From assembly GCA_003222675.1 (NCBI GenBank), contig QHWT01000049.1, positions 195,840 through 259,839 on the forward strand: a DNA stretch of 64,000 nt, read 5' to 3'. The notes under the pieces are model-generated. The model had not been told where the DNA came from. It worked only from the letters and a program-made list of their open reading frames with translations, and searched no databases. Source of the stretch: Acidobacteriota bacterium. Its GTDB lineage: Bacteria > Acidobacteriota > Vicinamibacteria > Vicinamibacterales > 2-12-FULL-66-21. Positions within the stretch are counted from its first letter, which is position 1; every line of letters starts with the position of its first letter. A program made the translations under genes and the position numbers. Of this stretch, positions 42,310 through 51,737 are shown piece after piece.

Positions 42310-43030
42310 GACGCCTGCGGCGCGCATCGTGGCGGCAGTCCACGGCAGGCAGCGTCCGACCAGCGCCGCGTGTGTCGAACCTCTGGTGGGTTGGCTGCGC
42401 ACAGAACTCGGCTACGACGGGCTCATTGAGCTCTATGGGCGCTTCGCACACGGCACCGACCGCGTCAGCGCACTCATGCGGGAAGCCATCTGGCGCGCAG
42501 CGGCTCACCGGGCCGGCGAGGGGCTGAACATCGCCCCTGGTGCCGGTTTTCTTCACCTGAACACGTTCAGCTTCGGCTGCGGGGTTCGGATTGGCAGCGG
42601 CGCGTTTCTCCAGGGCCGATTCGACGGCCGGTGCGCGATAGGCGACCACGTGTGGATCGGCCCGCAGGCGTATCTCGACGCGCGTGATCTCGTGCTCGAG
42701 GAGTACGTCGGCTGGGGGCCTGGAGCAAGCATTCTCGGCTCGTCGCACACGGGCTTCCCGCTCGACGTGCCGATCATCCGGACGGACCTTGAAATCCGTC
42801 CCGTGCGCGTCGAACGCTGGGCCGACATCGGCACGCGCGCAGTGCTGCTGCCGGGCGTGACGGTCGGGCACGCCGCGATCGTCGGCGCCGGAGCTGTCGT
42901 GACGAAAGACGTAGAGCCATTTGCGATCGTCGCGGGCGTGCCCGCACGCCTCGTGCGCTGGCGGAACCCTGAAGAGACGCGCGAGAGCCAGGGCATTGCG
43001 GCCGGCGCTGAGTACGGGAGCCAACTGTGA
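42299..43030 (+). CDS. Hexapeptide-repeat acyltransferase
   Basis: 243 aa. An N-terminal helical part (to about residue 75) is followed by a left-handed beta-helix: [40 protein letters not shown] and the terminal [20 protein letters not shown] with [11 protein letters not shown], as in the NodL/WbbJ/LacA group. It probably acetylates a sugar hydroxyl or amine of the glycan. ATG at 42299 has ggagg 4 nt upstream. It overlaps the epimerase gene (GTGA). Confidence 0.85.
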   Translation: MSSETPAARIVAAVHGRQRPTSAACVEPLVGWLRTELGYDGLIELYGRFAHGTDRVSALMREAIWRAAAHRAGEGLNIAPGAGFLHLNTFSFGCGVRIGSGAFLQGRFDGRCAIGDHVWIGPQAYLDARDLVLEEYVGWGPGASILGSSHTGFPLDVPIIRTDLEIRPVRVERWADIGTRAVLLPGVTVGHAAIVGAGAVVTKDVEPFAIVAGVPARLVRWRNPEETRESQGIAAGAEYGSQL

Positions 43031-44028
43031 CACCACACCGGGAACGCGCGCTGATCACCGGCGGCGCGGGACTCATCGGATCGCACATCGCGGACCTGTT
43101 GCTCGAGAATCATCCCGGGCTCGAGGTTGTCGTCCTCGACAACTTCGTGCGCGGGAAGCGCGCCAATCTCGATAAGGCCGCAGCGACCGGCCGTCTCACG
43201 ATTATCGAGGGCGACATCCGCGATCGGCAGACCGTCGCAGCCGCGATGCAGGGTGTGGGGCTGGTCTTTCATCAGGCGGCAATCAGAATCACGCTCTGTG
43301 CGGACGAGCCTCGTCTCGCAATGGACGTGCTCGCGACAGGCACCTTCAACGTGCTCGAAGCGGCCGTCAAGGCGCGAGTGCGCCGGGTGGTTGCCGCGTC
43401 TTCGGCATCGGTCTACGGCCTGGCCGAGGCGTTTCCCACGACGGAAGCGCATCACCCGTACAACAACCGCACGCTGTATGGCGCGGCGAAGGCGTTCAAC
43501 GAAGGCATGCTGCGCAGCTTCCACGACATGTACGGGCTCGAGTACGTCGCGCTGCGCTACTTCAACGTCTACGGCCCGCGTATGGACATGACGGGCGCGT
43601 ATACCGAAGTCCTCATCAGGTGGATGGCGGCGATTGCGGCCGGCCAGCCGCCCGTCATCTTCGGCGACGGGACGCAGACGATGGATTTCGTGCACGTGAA
43701 GGACATCGCGCGCGCGAACCTGCTTGCGGCTGCCGCGACGGCCAGCGACGCGGTCTTCAACGTCGCGAGCGGGACGGAGACGAGCCTGAACATGCTCCTG
43801 GCCATGCTGCTCCACGTCATGGCGTCGACGCTGCAGCCGGAGCACGCGCCGGCGCGCAAGGTGAATCCGGTGCCGCGGCGCCTGGCGAGCACGGCCGCCG
43901 CGCGCGCGCATCTCGGATTCGAAGCGAGCGTCAGCCTCGAGGAAGGCCTTCAGTCGCTGGTGGAATGGTGGCAGGCCCTTCGACCAGGCTCAGGGCAGGC
44001 CGAGCGCTGCCAGGAGATGCAGGTATGA
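43027..44028 (+). CDS. NAD-dependent sugar epimerase/dehydratase
   Basis: 333 aa extended short-chain dehydrogenase. [15 protein letters not shown] is the NAD-binding motif; [12 protein letters not shown] and YGAAKAFNE give the Ser and the Tyr-x3-Lys catalytic residues; [12 protein letters not shown] is typical of UDP-glucose/GlcNAc 4-epimerase-like enzymes. The exact reaction is not certain. GTG start at 43027 overlaps the upstream stop. The last residues (about [10 protein letters not shown]) come from a short sequence, ccttcgaccaggctcaggg at about 43978-43996, that resembles a scattered palindromic element and may be an insertion. Confidence 0.88.
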   Translation: MTPHRERALITGGAGLIGSHIADLLLENHPGLEVVVLDNFVRGKRANLDKAAATGRLTIIEGDIRDRQTVAAAMQGVGLVFHQAAIRITLCADEPRLAMDVLATGTFNVLEAAVKARVRRVVAASSASVYGLAEAFPTTEAHHPYNNRTLYGAAKAFNEGMLRSFHDMYGLEYVALRYFNVYGPRMDMTGAYTEVLIRWMAAIAAGQPPVIFGDGTQTMDFVHVKDIARANLLAAAATASDAVFNVASGTETSLNMLLAMLLHVMASTLQPEHAPARKVNPVPRRLASTAAARAHLGFEASVSLEEGLQSLVEWWQALRPGSGQAERCQEMQV

Positions 44029-45242
44029 GCGTCGTGCGGCAGGCAATCCCCGTGGCGCGGCCGGTCCTCGACCGGCGCGAGGCCGAAGCCGCCGGACGCG
44101 CGGTGCTGTCGGGATGGGTCACTCAGGGACCGGAAGTGCAGGCGTTCGAGCGCAGCTTCGCGTCCGCCGTGGGCGCACCGCATGCGTGCGCCGTGTCGAA
44201 CTGCACGGTGGCGCTGCACCTCGCGCTCCGCGCGGCGGGCGTCAGCCCCGGCGACGAAGTGATTACGGTCAGCCACTCCTTTATTGCCAGCGCGAATGCC
44301 ATCCGGTATTGCGGCGCGATCCCCGTCTTCGTCGATATCGGCGAAGGGACGTTCAACATCGACGCGTCGCGCGTGGAAGGCGCGATCGGCCCGCGCACGC
44401 GCGCGATCCTGGCGGTGCACCAGCTTGGAATGCCGTGCGATCTCGCGAAGCTCGTCGCGATCGCGAGGCGCCGTTACCTGCCGTTGATCGAAGACGCCGC
44501 GTGCGCGGCGGGCAGCGAAGTCATGTGGGAGGGTCGCTGGGAATCGATTGGCCGTCCGCACGGTGACGTCGCCTGCTTCTCGTTCCATCCGCGCAAGGTG
44601 ATCACGACCGGAGACGGCGGCATGATCACCACGCGTCACGAGGACTGGGATCGCCAGTTCCGGCTGTGGCGGCAGCACGGGATGAGCATTTCCGACGCCG
44701 TGCGGCACCAATCGCCGGAGGTGGCGTTCGAAGAGTACCCGACGATTGGCTACAACTACCGCATGACGGACATTCAGGCGGCGGTCGGGCGCGAGCAGCT
44801 CGAACGCCTGCCGGAGATCATCGAGCGGCGGCGCGTGCTCGCCGATCGGTACCGCGAACGCATCGTGGTCCGCGTGCCGCAGGTCAGTCTCCCGGTCGAA
44901 CCTGCATGGGCCCGTTCCAACTGGCAAAGCTTCTGCGTACGCCTGCCGCAGAACGTCGATCAGCGCGCCGTCATGCAGACGATGCTCGACCGGGGCGTGT
45001 CGACGCGCCGCGGAGTCATGTGCGCGCACCAGGAGACTGCGTATGCGAAGGAGCCGTGGCACTGCGAGAAACGCGGACCGGTCTCGTGCATGTGCGGACC
45101 TCGCCGGTGCCGCGCGCTCGCCAACTCCGAGCGTGCCACGCGCGAGGGTTTGATTCTGCCGCTCTTTCCACAGATGACGGACGTAGACCAGGACGAAGTG
45201 ATCGACGCGCTGGCGGCGGCGATCGGCCTCTGCGCAGTCTGA
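44025..45242 (+). CDS. DegT/DnrJ/EryC1 aminotransferase (perosamine synthetase-like)
   Basis: 405 aa PLP aminotransferase, second of the cluster. SNCTVALHLALRAAGVSPGD, LIEDAACAAGSEVMWEG and CFSFHPRKVITTGDGGMI (PLP lysine) are clear; the last is typical of the PseC/perosamine synthetase type acting on 4-keto sugars. It follows an epimerase/dehydratase that could supply the keto sugar. Start fixed by ATGA overlap with the epimerase stop. The C-terminal third contains several cysteines (SCMCGPRRCR) of unknown role. Confidence 0.9.
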   Translation: MSVVRQAIPVARPVLDRREAEAAGRAVLSGWVTQGPEVQAFERSFASAVGAPHACAVSNCTVALHLALRAAGVSPGDEVITVSHSFIASANAIRYCGAIPVFVDIGEGTFNIDASRVEGAIGPRTRAILAVHQLGMPCDLAKLVAIARRRYLPLIEDAACAAGSEVMWEGRWESIGRPHGDVACFSFHPRKVITTGDGGMITTRHEDWDRQFRLWRQHGMSISDAVRHQSPEVAFEEYPTIGYNYRMTDIQAAVGREQLERLPEIIERRRVLADRYRERIVVRVPQVSLPVEPAWARSNWQSFCVRLPQNVDQRAVMQTMLDRGVSTRRGVMCAHQETAYAKEPWHCEKRGPVSCMCGPRRCRALANSERATREGLILPLFPQMTDVDQDEVIDALAAAIGLCAV

Positions 45243-45258
45243 CAACGGGGAAGCACAC

Positions 45259-45468
45259 ATGGCCGCGACCGCCGAACTCCAGGACATCGTGCTTGCGGCC
45301 ATGACTGCGGCGAATCTGACGCGACCCGAGGACTCGAAGATGCTGGAGGGTGCCGAGGCGCCGATCGTCGGGCCCGGGAGTCCGCTCGATTGCCTGGGTC
45401 TCGTGAGCCTGCGTCGTTTCAAGCGCAGCAGGGTTACGGCGGGTATCGAAACCGCGGGGGCTGCATGA
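45259..45468 (+). CDS. Truncated acyl-carrier-protein-like gene with Cys at the carrier serine
   Basis: 69 aa. LQDIVLAAMTAANLTRPED and GPGSPLDCLGLVSL look like the first half of an acyl carrier protein, but the 4'-phosphopantetheine serine of the DSL motif is Cys (DCL, TGC) and the protein ends soon after in unrelated sequence (RRFKRSRVTAGIE). Helices after the carrier site are missing. It may be a decaying gene kept in the operon; its stop overlaps the next acyltransferase start. The alternative is a new short protein with no carrier function. Confidence 0.55.
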   Translation: MAATAELQDIVLAAMTAANLTRPEDSKMLEGAEAPIVGPGSPLDCLGLVSLRRFKRSRVTAGIETAGAA

Positions 45469-46124
45469 ACGTGCTTACGCTGGTGCACCGCACATTGAAG
45501 GTGATGCTCGACGCCATCGCGATAGTCCTCATGTCACCGCTCGGGGCGTGCTGCGGACTGGAGCGGCGATTTGCGCCGCGGAGCGAGCGCGTCTTCGACG
45601 CGTGTGCCCAGACAGTGGCGTTGTTCCCCGGCCTGCCGGGAATGATTCTTCGGCGCGGGTTCTACCGTCTTGCGCTGGACAGCTGCGCGCGTGACTGCTT
45701 CATCGGGTTCGGCGCCATCTTCACGCACCGCGCCGTCAGCGTGGAATCCGGCGTTTACATCGGGCCTTACTCGATGATCGCGTCGTCGCGCCTGAGACAA
45801 GGGTGTTTGATCGCGAGTCGCGTGAGCATCCTGAGCGGCGGCATGCTTCACGCACGCGGCCCGTCCGGACAGTGGCTCGCGACGAATATGACCAAGATGG
45901 TCCAGATCGAAATCGGCGAGGGAGCATGGCTCGGTGAAGGCGCCATCGTCATCGCCAACGTGGGGGCGGGAGCCATGGTAGGCGCCGGCAGCGTCGTCCC
46001 TAAGGCGGTGCCTGCGAGAGTGATGGTCGCGGGCAACCCCGCGCGAACGATCCGGGAGCTCGAGACAGCCATCACGCGGGCACAGAGTGAGGAAGATCAT
46101 GCATCGCTCGCATCCACCTGTTGA
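45465..46124 (+). CDS. Acyltransferase with hexapeptide repeats
   Basis: 219 aa. A hydrophobic N-terminal segment (LKVMLDAIAIVLMSPLGACC) precedes a beta-helix region: IGFGAIFTHRAVSVESGVYI, GPYSMIASSRLRQGCLIASR, EIGEGAWLGEGAIVIANVGA, ending VAGNPARTIRELE. The family is O- or N-acetyltransferases of sugars; some of these partner with acyl carrier proteins, which fits the adjacent relic. Start fixed by ATGA overlap with the ACP-like gene. Confidence 0.8.
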   Translation: MNVLTLVHRTLKVMLDAIAIVLMSPLGACCGLERRFAPRSERVFDACAQTVALFPGLPGMILRRGFYRLALDSCARDCFIGFGAIFTHRAVSVESGVYIGPYSMIASSRLRQGCLIASRVSILSGGMLHARGPSGQWLATNMTKMVQIEIGEGAWLGEGAIVIANVGAGAMVGAGSVVPKAVPARVMVAGNPARTIRELETAITRAQSEEDHASLASTC

Positions 46125-46151
46125 CCGCAAGAATCCGATGAGGGATTTGAG

Positions 46152-47171
46152 ATGATCGACACAGAAGGCCTGCCGATCAGCACGGTGGACGCCATCATTC
46201 CGTGTCACAACTACGGGCACCTGCTCGCGGACGCCGTCAGAAGCGTTCTTGCGCAGGAAGACGTGATCGTGCGGGTTTTGATTCTCGACGATGCGTCGAC
46301 AGACGAGACGCCGAGGATCGGGTCGGACCTCGCGGCCGAGGACGAACGTGTCGAATTCCGGCGCCACGCCGTCAACCGCGGACATATCCGCACCTACAAC
46401 GAGGGACTCGAGTGGGTGCAGGCGGAGTACGTGCTCCTGCTGTCGGCCGATGACGTGCTGACGCCGCGATCCCTCGTGCGCGCCGTTCGCGTGATGCAGG
46501 CGCACCCCGACGTCGTACTCACGTATGGACGTGACATTGCGTTCAGCGCGCCGCAGCCGCCATGGCACGACGCGCGAATGCAGCCGGAGAGCTATCGCAT
46601 CTACTCGTACCGCGAGCTGCTCGAGACGGCCTGCCGCCTCGGCCACACGCCGATCCAGGCGCCAACAGTGCTCGTCAAGACCGACGCGCATCGCGCGGCG
46701 GGCGACTACCTCGTCGACCTGCCGCACAGCGGCGACACCGAAATCTGGCTGCGTATCGTGTCGCACGGCCGCGTGGCCGCGCTCGATGCCGTGCAGGCGT
46801 TCCGGCGGCTCCACGCCAGCAACATGAGCCACGGGTACTCCCCGCGGCAACGACTCGAGGAACAGCTGCGCGCGTTCGAGACGCACCTTGCGGACTCTCC
46901 CCTCGCCTCCGTCGAACGCGAGCGGTACATGCGTCTCGTGCGCCAGACGACGGCCGAAGCCGCGTTCTGGAGCGCCGCGCGGCTCCTGGATCTCGGCGAC
47001 CGCACGGAGTGCGCGGGGTCGCTGGCATTTGCGGTGTCCTGCGACTCGGCGATTGCCGAGACCAGAGCGTGGACGCGGCTGCAGTGGAAGCGGCGCCTCG
47101 GGCTGTTCACCGCAGGATTGTCGAACCGCCTCTCTCGCCGGGTGCGTCAGCCGGCACCGGTGCGAACATGA
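46152..47171 (+). CDS. Glycosyltransferase family 2
   Basis: 339 aa. VDAIIPCHNYGHLLADAVRS, LILDDASTDET and LLLSADDVLTPRSL (the DxD-type motif) define a GT-A family 2 enzyme; HSGDTEIWLRIVSHGRVAAL matches the later ED/Q region. Inverting glycosyl transfer in the cytoplasm; donor unknown. It lies 27 nt after the acyltransferase and overlaps the GT4 gene by 4 nt. Confidence 0.88.
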   Translation: MIDTEGLPISTVDAIIPCHNYGHLLADAVRSVLAQEDVIVRVLILDDASTDETPRIGSDLAAEDERVEFRRHAVNRGHIRTYNEGLEWVQAEYVLLLSADDVLTPRSLVRAVRVMQAHPDVVLTYGRDIAFSAPQPPWHDARMQPESYRIYSYRELLETACRLGHTPIQAPTVLVKTDAHRAAGDYLVDLPHSGDTEIWLRIVSHGRVAALDAVQAFRRLHASNMSHGYSPRQRLEEQLRAFETHLADSPLASVERERYMRLVRQTTAEAAFWSAARLLDLGDRTECAGSLAFAVSCDSAIAETRAWTRLQWKRRLGLFTAGLSNRLSRRVRQPAPVRT

Positions 47172-48355
47172 GCGACCCACGGAACGCGCCACTGGCAACT
47201 GATGGCCACGGCATCAATGAGCTGCAGGTGCTCATGGAGCTGTCGTCGTCCGATCTGCGGATCGGCGCGGTCAACGACGCGATCGATCTGGCAGCGCTCG
47301 CTCGCCCGCTTGGCGTGCGCTTTACGTTCGCGGGTCCGCTCGACGATAACTTTGCGGCGGCAGCCACGAGGCACGAAGCCACGGTGCTGCGCGCGACGAG
47401 CCGCGTGTTTTCGCGCCGCGGATTCCCGCTGTATGCGCTCGACGTGGCACGCTGGCTCGAACGCCTGGCGCGACACCGCCCGGACGTCGTGCACATGAAC
47501 TACAACGGCTATGGCCCATCGCTCGCGTGTGCCGCCCGTATGTGCGGCATCCCGATTGCGGGCAGGGCCAGCGGCGCATTCATCGAGAGCAACCCGTCGA
47601 ATCACTGGATCGACACGTTACTGGCCAACTGTGCGCCGCAGGCGGGCGAGCTTCTCGCGTCGCCGCTCGCGTCCCGCGTCGTCATCACCGGCGATCTGTT
47701 CCGGCCGGCGCGGATTTCGGGCATCGACCGCCGCCGGATTGATATGCGCGCTCCGCGCATTCTCTTCCTCGGTCAGCTCGTCGAGCGCAAGGGACTGCAC
47801 GTGCTCGTCGAAGCCTTCGTCCGCATGGTGGTGGACGCCGAGTTGTGGATCGTTGGCGGCGACTGGAACGTCGGCGAGTACCCGGCGCGCATCCGCAGGG
47901 CGATTGATTCGCTCGGCATCGCAAGCCGCGTCACGCTGCTGAATCACCGCGACAACGTGGCGGAGCTCCTGCAGCAGGCGGACATCTTCGTGCTGCCGTC
48001 GTTGAGCGAAGCCCGCCCTCGCAGCATTCTCGAAGCGATGCTGGCGGAACTGCCCGTCGTGGCAAGCGACGTCGGTGGTATTCCAACCGTCATCGAGGAC
48101 GAGACGACGGGGCTGCTCGTCCCGCCGGCAGACGCGGCCGGGCTTGCGGATGCACTCGATCGGCTCGCCGCATCCGAGGCAACACGGATTCAACTGGGCA
48201 GGGCAGGCCGTCGCTACGTGGAGCAGGAATGCCGCCCGGAGCGGACCGCGCGGAAGTACGTCGACATCTATCGCGCGATGATCGAAGACGCCCGCCAGGC
48301 GCCACGGGGACTTTACGGCGCGCGACCCTTGTCGCGCCCCCGGCTGACACGATGA
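47168..48355 (+). CDS. Glycosyltransferase family 4
   Basis: 395 aa GT-B enzyme. ILFLGQLVERKGLHVLVEAF, LWIVGGDWNVGEYPARIRRA and the donor motif SEARPRSILEAMLAELPVVA are clear. It transfers a sugar onto the glycan built for Wzm/Wzt export. Start fixed by the ATGA overlap. The C-terminal codons cross a palindrome, ggcgcgcgacccttgtcgcg (48317-48336), which may be an added repeat. The stop overlaps the next gene. Confidence 0.88.
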   Translation: MSDPRNAPLATDGHGINELQVLMELSSSDLRIGAVNDAIDLAALARPLGVRFTFAGPLDDNFAAAATRHEATVLRATSRVFSRRGFPLYALDVARWLERLARHRPDVVHMNYNGYGPSLACAARMCGIPIAGRASGAFIESNPSNHWIDTLLANCAPQAGELLASPLASRVVITGDLFRPARISGIDRRRIDMRAPRILFLGQLVERKGLHVLVEAFVRMVVDAELWIVGGDWNVGEYPARIRRAIDSLGIASRVTLLNHRDNVAELLQQADIFVLPSLSEARPRSILEAMLAELPVVASDVGGIPTVIEDETTGLLVPPADAAGLADALDRLAASEATRIQLGRAGRRYVEQECRPERTARKYVDIYRAMIEDARQAPRGLYGARPLSRPRLTR

Positions 48356-48837
48356 ATGCCATGACCGCTCATCCAATCGAAGCGCTCTTCGCCGGCGTGA
48401 CGGCCGATCCTGCGACCCAGGGTCCGCTTGCCGCATCCGGCGTGTTCATGATGGACGGCGAGTGGCGTCCGCTGCGGCAGCTGACGCTGCAGGTCCACGC
48501 GCCAAAGCGACGGGGACCGGTGATCGTCGGCATTCCGCTGCGGAACGGCCGTGGACGGCTGGCGAGACTCCGTTCGTGGACGACGCTGCCGACGCGCGTT
48601 CGGACGTGCGAGCGCGCGCTCGTCGAGAGCGGCTGTCGGGTGACGCGGTATGCAGTCGAACCGAGTCTCTCGGCCCCCGCCCTCATCTACGAGCTTGGCA
48701 GCATCGCGGAGGAGTACGCCACGACTCACCTGCTCGGACACAGCGGACGATGGTCGCTCGTCCGACGGGTGCTTCGGTGGTGGCTGAGCTGCGACCCGTC
48801 GGTCGGCGGCATCATTTTGATTGGAACAAGGCCATGA
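48352..48837 (+). CDS. Unknown 161-aa protein of the glycan cluster
   Basis: No family is recognised. The middle part has IVGIPLRNGRGRLARLRSW and RTCERALVESGCRVTRYAVE, mixed alpha/beta in appearance; the end has hydrophobic LLGHSGRWSLVRRVLRWWLS and GGIILIGTRP, perhaps one membrane-near helix. It overlaps the genes on both sides by 4 nt (ATGA at each end), so it is translated with the glycosyltransferase and the phosphotransferase-like gene and probably works with the latter. Confidence 0.6.
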   Translation: MNAMTAHPIEALFAGVTADPATQGPLAASGVFMMDGEWRPLRQLTLQVHAPKRRGPVIVGIPLRNGRGRLARLRSWTTLPTRVRTCERALVESGCRVTRYAVEPSLSAPALIYELGSIAEEYATTHLLGHSGRWSLVRRVLRWWLSCDPSVGGIILIGTRP

Positions 48838-49760
48838 TTCTCCGCGTCGCCGAGGTCCTGCACGATGCGCTGCCGGGCCGATTCGATTCCCGGCACCTGT
48901 CCGTGGCAGCGGTATCCGCGACGCATCCGAAGTTTCTCGTGTTCGAGCGCGATCGCTCGCGCCCTGCATGTGTCGTCGAGATGGGGCCGATCGCCGCGAT
49001 GCGGCGCCATCACGAGGTGCTGCTGGCGCTGCACGCCAGCATCCCGGCGCTCGTGCCGGAGCCGCTCGCCTGCACGCAGTGGGATCTCACGTCGGCGATC
49101 TGCGTGCAGGGCGGACTGCCGGGCCTGCCGTGGTTTGCGCTTCGGCGCGAGTATCGCGGCGGCCGGCAATGGCGGCACCTGCTCGAGGACGCGGTCCGGG
49201 CGCTGTGCCTGTTTCAGATGGCCGCGCGAGGCGAGCAGGACTGGACCGCGGCCGTGCATCCGGGCGACGCACTGCGGGCGCAGGCGCGCGCGTGCGTGAA
49301 CGCCGGGGTCACGTTCAATCCCGCCGTCATGTCGCTCGTGATGCGTCGCGCCGAGCGGCTGGACGATCGCGGCGCGATGGCGAGCCATTGGCAGCATGGC
49401 GACTTCTCGCTGAACAACCTGCTGGTGTCTCGAAACTTCGTCGGCATCATCGATTTCGATGAGTTCGGCGAGACCAGCATGCCCCTGCACGACGAGTTCG
49501 GCCTCGCACTCTCGATGCGCCTTTCCCAGGACGGCGCGTGCGCTCTGCCGTGGTCGTCGTGCCTCGAGACGTGCGTGCGGTACGCGGCCGAGCGTCGCGG
49601 CTACGATGAGCTGACCGTCGACGGACTGCTGCTGCACCACCTGCTCTGGCGCATTCGCCGGTCGCTCGCCTCACCCGCGCGCGCGGCGCTGCGGCAATCG
49701 CTGCTCACGATCCTCGACTCCTTCGTTGCGAACCCGCGCGCATGGCTCACGACTCACTAA
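48834..49760 (+). CDS. Phosphotransferase of the APH/choline-kinase fold
   Basis: 308 aa. The catalytic and metal motifs are HGDFSLNNLLVSRNFVGIID with FDEFGE, i.e. HxD-x4-N and DFD. The N-terminal lobe (KFLVFERDRSRPACVVEMGP) fits the ATP-binding half of the aminoglycoside/choline/homoserine kinase fold. In a glycan cluster it might phosphorylate a sugar or lipid-linked glycan end; drug resistance is unlikely. It ends the operon. Confidence 0.78.
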   Translation: MILRVAEVLHDALPGRFDSRHLSVAAVSATHPKFLVFERDRSRPACVVEMGPIAAMRRHHEVLLALHASIPALVPEPLACTQWDLTSAICVQGGLPGLPWFALRREYRGGRQWRHLLEDAVRALCLFQMAARGEQDWTAAVHPGDALRAQARACVNAGVTFNPAVMSLVMRRAERLDDRGAMASHWQHGDFSLNNLLVSRNFVGIIDFDEFGETSMPLHDEFGLALSMRLSQDGACALPWSSCLETCVRYAAERRGYDELTVDGLLLHHLLWRIRRSLASPARAALRQSLLTILDSFVANPRAWLTTH

Positions 49761-49910
49761 AGGACGGGCCCATAGAGATGGTCTCTGGCGGCGACAAAAG
49801 TCTGCTCATTCGGCGACAAAAGAGGGGGCCGAACCCGTGGAGGCTCCGATTGTCCAATCCTGCGCGCAGCTTCGGGTGGCCGCGCCTTTGCGCATGATCG
49901 GCGATTGCCT
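49761..49910. other. Gap between phosphotransferase and membrane protein genes
   Basis: 150 nt with no gene. A plus-strand sigma-54-like match TGGCCGCGCCTTTGC lies at 49877-49891 with correct GG to GC spacing, but would leave a leader of only about 8 nt, so it may be chance. Confidence 0.3.
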
Positions 49911-51623
49911 ATGAGCGATCTTGCTGCCCGCACGCTGTCACAGGGCCTCCAGGCATTCATCCCGGTCGCAATCTGGATGACGTGGGCGGCCCGTCATTAC
50001 GGCTCGCGCGAACGTCTCTGGACGCGGCTCGCGCTGGTGGCGTCGCTTCCGGCGTGCCTCCTTGCGACGCAGGTGTTTCGCACGTCCACGCACCAATCGC
50101 AGTGGGAAGCCGCGCTGGCGGCAACAGCGCTCGTCCCCGCGCTCTGGTTCGTGGCCGAGGTGACGGGCGCGCGGTGCGCCACACCGCCGCGCGCGTTCCT
50201 CTTCGGCGCCGTTGTGCTGTTGATCGTGCGACAGGCCATGGAAGTCGGCGCGGCGCTGGTGGCGGTGATCGACGCTCGTTCGTTCCAGGCCCTGTTGTCG
50301 ATCGGCACGGGCGCGGCCATTGCGCTCGCGGCGGCGCTGGTAAGCGCCGCGTGCATCCGGCGCCTCCCGGCGCGGCCATTCCGCGCCGCGATGGTTACTT
50401 TCGCCGCGCTTTTCATCGCCCAGATCGCGCTCTACATGCTTCACGAATCGGCGGAGGCACGGTGGCTGCCTTCCAGCGAAGCGTTGCACACGGCAACCGA
50501 GCCGTATGGGCCTGAAGGCGTCTATGGACGCTACATCAGCGACCTGCTCGTGATTCTGCCGCTCTCTGCCGCGCTCGCGTCGGCGATTGCCGCGCGCGTC
50601 ACCTCCATGTTCCCTTCGTCGGAGGCCGCGCGCGTGTTTCGGCCGCATGCCGCGCTGCTGCTCGTTCTCATCAGCATGCCGGTTCTCGCGGAAGTCAGCG
50701 TACGCAGCGTCACATCGCGGACCGCCATGGCGGCCGCACCCGCGGTCCTGACCGCCGCACTGCAGACGCCGCACGTCTTGTTCCGTCATACCGCGATCGA
50801 CGCGGCGTACGGCGCCATCTCGGTCGCATCGCTCGATCGGCCGGACGGCTCGCGCGTGAGCGCGGCGCTCACGTGCGAGCGCGTAGCTTACGCTGCCGGC
50901 CAGGGCATCTGCCTGCGCGCCGATCGCGGCGTCTTCACGACGTATACGGCGGTTCTCCTCGATCGCGATCTGCAGCCGCGCGGCACGATCCCGCTCGACG
51001 GCAGCATCAGCCGCACGCGGATCTCACCAGACGGGCGCGTCGGCGCGATTACGGTGTTCGTCGCCGGCGATGGATATACGAACATGTCGCGCTCCACGCG
51101 CACGACCCTCATCGACATGGCGGCGGGGGAAGTCCTCGGGGATCTCGAACAGTTCACGACGTGGCGCGAGGGCGCGCGGTTCAAGGCGACGGACTTCAAC
51201 TTCTGGGGCGTGACGTTCACGCGCGACAGCAACGTCTTCTACGCGTCGTTGCAGACCGGAGGCCGCACATTCCTCGTGCGCGGCGATCTCGGCCTCCGCA
51301 AGCTCGTTGTCGTCCGCGAAAACGTCGAGTGCCCGTCGCTCTCGCCGGCGAACGATGTCCTCGCGTTCAAGAAGCGCGTCGAAGGCACGCCGATTCGCTG
51401 GCGGTTCGCGTTGCTCGATCTGTCGACCGGGCGCGAGTGGCTCCTCGATGCGGAGACGCGCTCGATCGACGACCAGATCGAATGGCTCGATGCGACGCAC
51501 GTCCTTTATGGAGTTCCACGGTCGGGCTCGGGTGTGACGGACGTGTGGGTCGCCCCGATCGACGGTGGCGGGCCGGCGCGCGTGTTCATTCCCGCGGCGG
51601 AGTCGCCGGCGGTCGTCCACTAA
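49911..51623 (+). CDS. Membrane protein with C-terminal TolB-like beta-propeller
   Basis: 570 aa. The first half (about residues 1-270) has about seven membrane helices; SQGLQAFIPVAIWMTWAARH and LLIVRQAMEVGAALVAVIDA are laid out like the two helices that carry REGLE motifs in FTR1 iron permeases, but the REGLE residues are not kept. The second half has repeated propeller strands (RTRISPDGRVGAITVFVAGD, CPSLSPANDVLAFKKRVEG, EWLDATHVLYGVPRSGSG), as in TolB/DPP6 proteins, probably periplasmic. Function unknown; fusion of a transporter-like part with a sensor-like part is the best description. ATG at 49911 is preferred to TTG at 49905. Confidence 0.65.
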   Translation: MSDLAARTLSQGLQAFIPVAIWMTWAARHYGSRERLWTRLALVASLPACLLATQVFRTSTHQSQWEAALAATALVPALWFVAEVTGARCATPPRAFLFGAVVLLIVRQAMEVGAALVAVIDARSFQALLSIGTGAAIALAAALVSAACIRRLPARPFRAAMVTFAALFIAQIALYMLHESAEARWLPSSEALHTATEPYGPEGVYGRYISDLLVILPLSAALASAIAARVTSMFPSSEAARVFRPHAALLLVLISMPVLAEVSVRSVTSRTAMAAAPAVLTAALQTPHVLFRHTAIDAAYGAISVASLDRPDGSRVSAALTCERVAYAAGQGICLRADRGVFTTYTAVLLDRDLQPRGTIPLDGSISRTRISPDGRVGAITVFVAGDGYTNMSRSTRTTLIDMAAGEVLGDLEQFTTWREGARFKATDFNFWGVTFTRDSNVFYASLQTGGRTFLVRGDLGLRKLVVVRENVECPSLSPANDVLAFKKRVEGTPIRWRFALLDLSTGREWLLDAETRSIDDQIEWLDATHVLYGVPRSGSGVTDVWVAPIDGGGPARVFIPAAESPAVVH

Positions 51624-51737
51624 CGGGTGGTGAAGAGACAGCCTGAATGGCGAGTATCAGGTGCCGGATGCCAAAGTTTCGATGGGCTTTCGGCATTCGG
51701 CGTTTCGTATTGAAATCGGCTTTTACGCTCCCCGTCC

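Noticed and set aside
48834..49760. Antibiotic-resistance aminoglycoside kinase
   Set aside because: Only the general kinase fold is shared; the gene is cotranslated with glycan genes.
49877..49891. Sigma-54-like match before the membrane/propeller gene as a firm promoter
   Set aside because: The leader would be about 8 nt and lacks a ribosome site; one or two such matches are expected by chance in this much GC-rich DNA.
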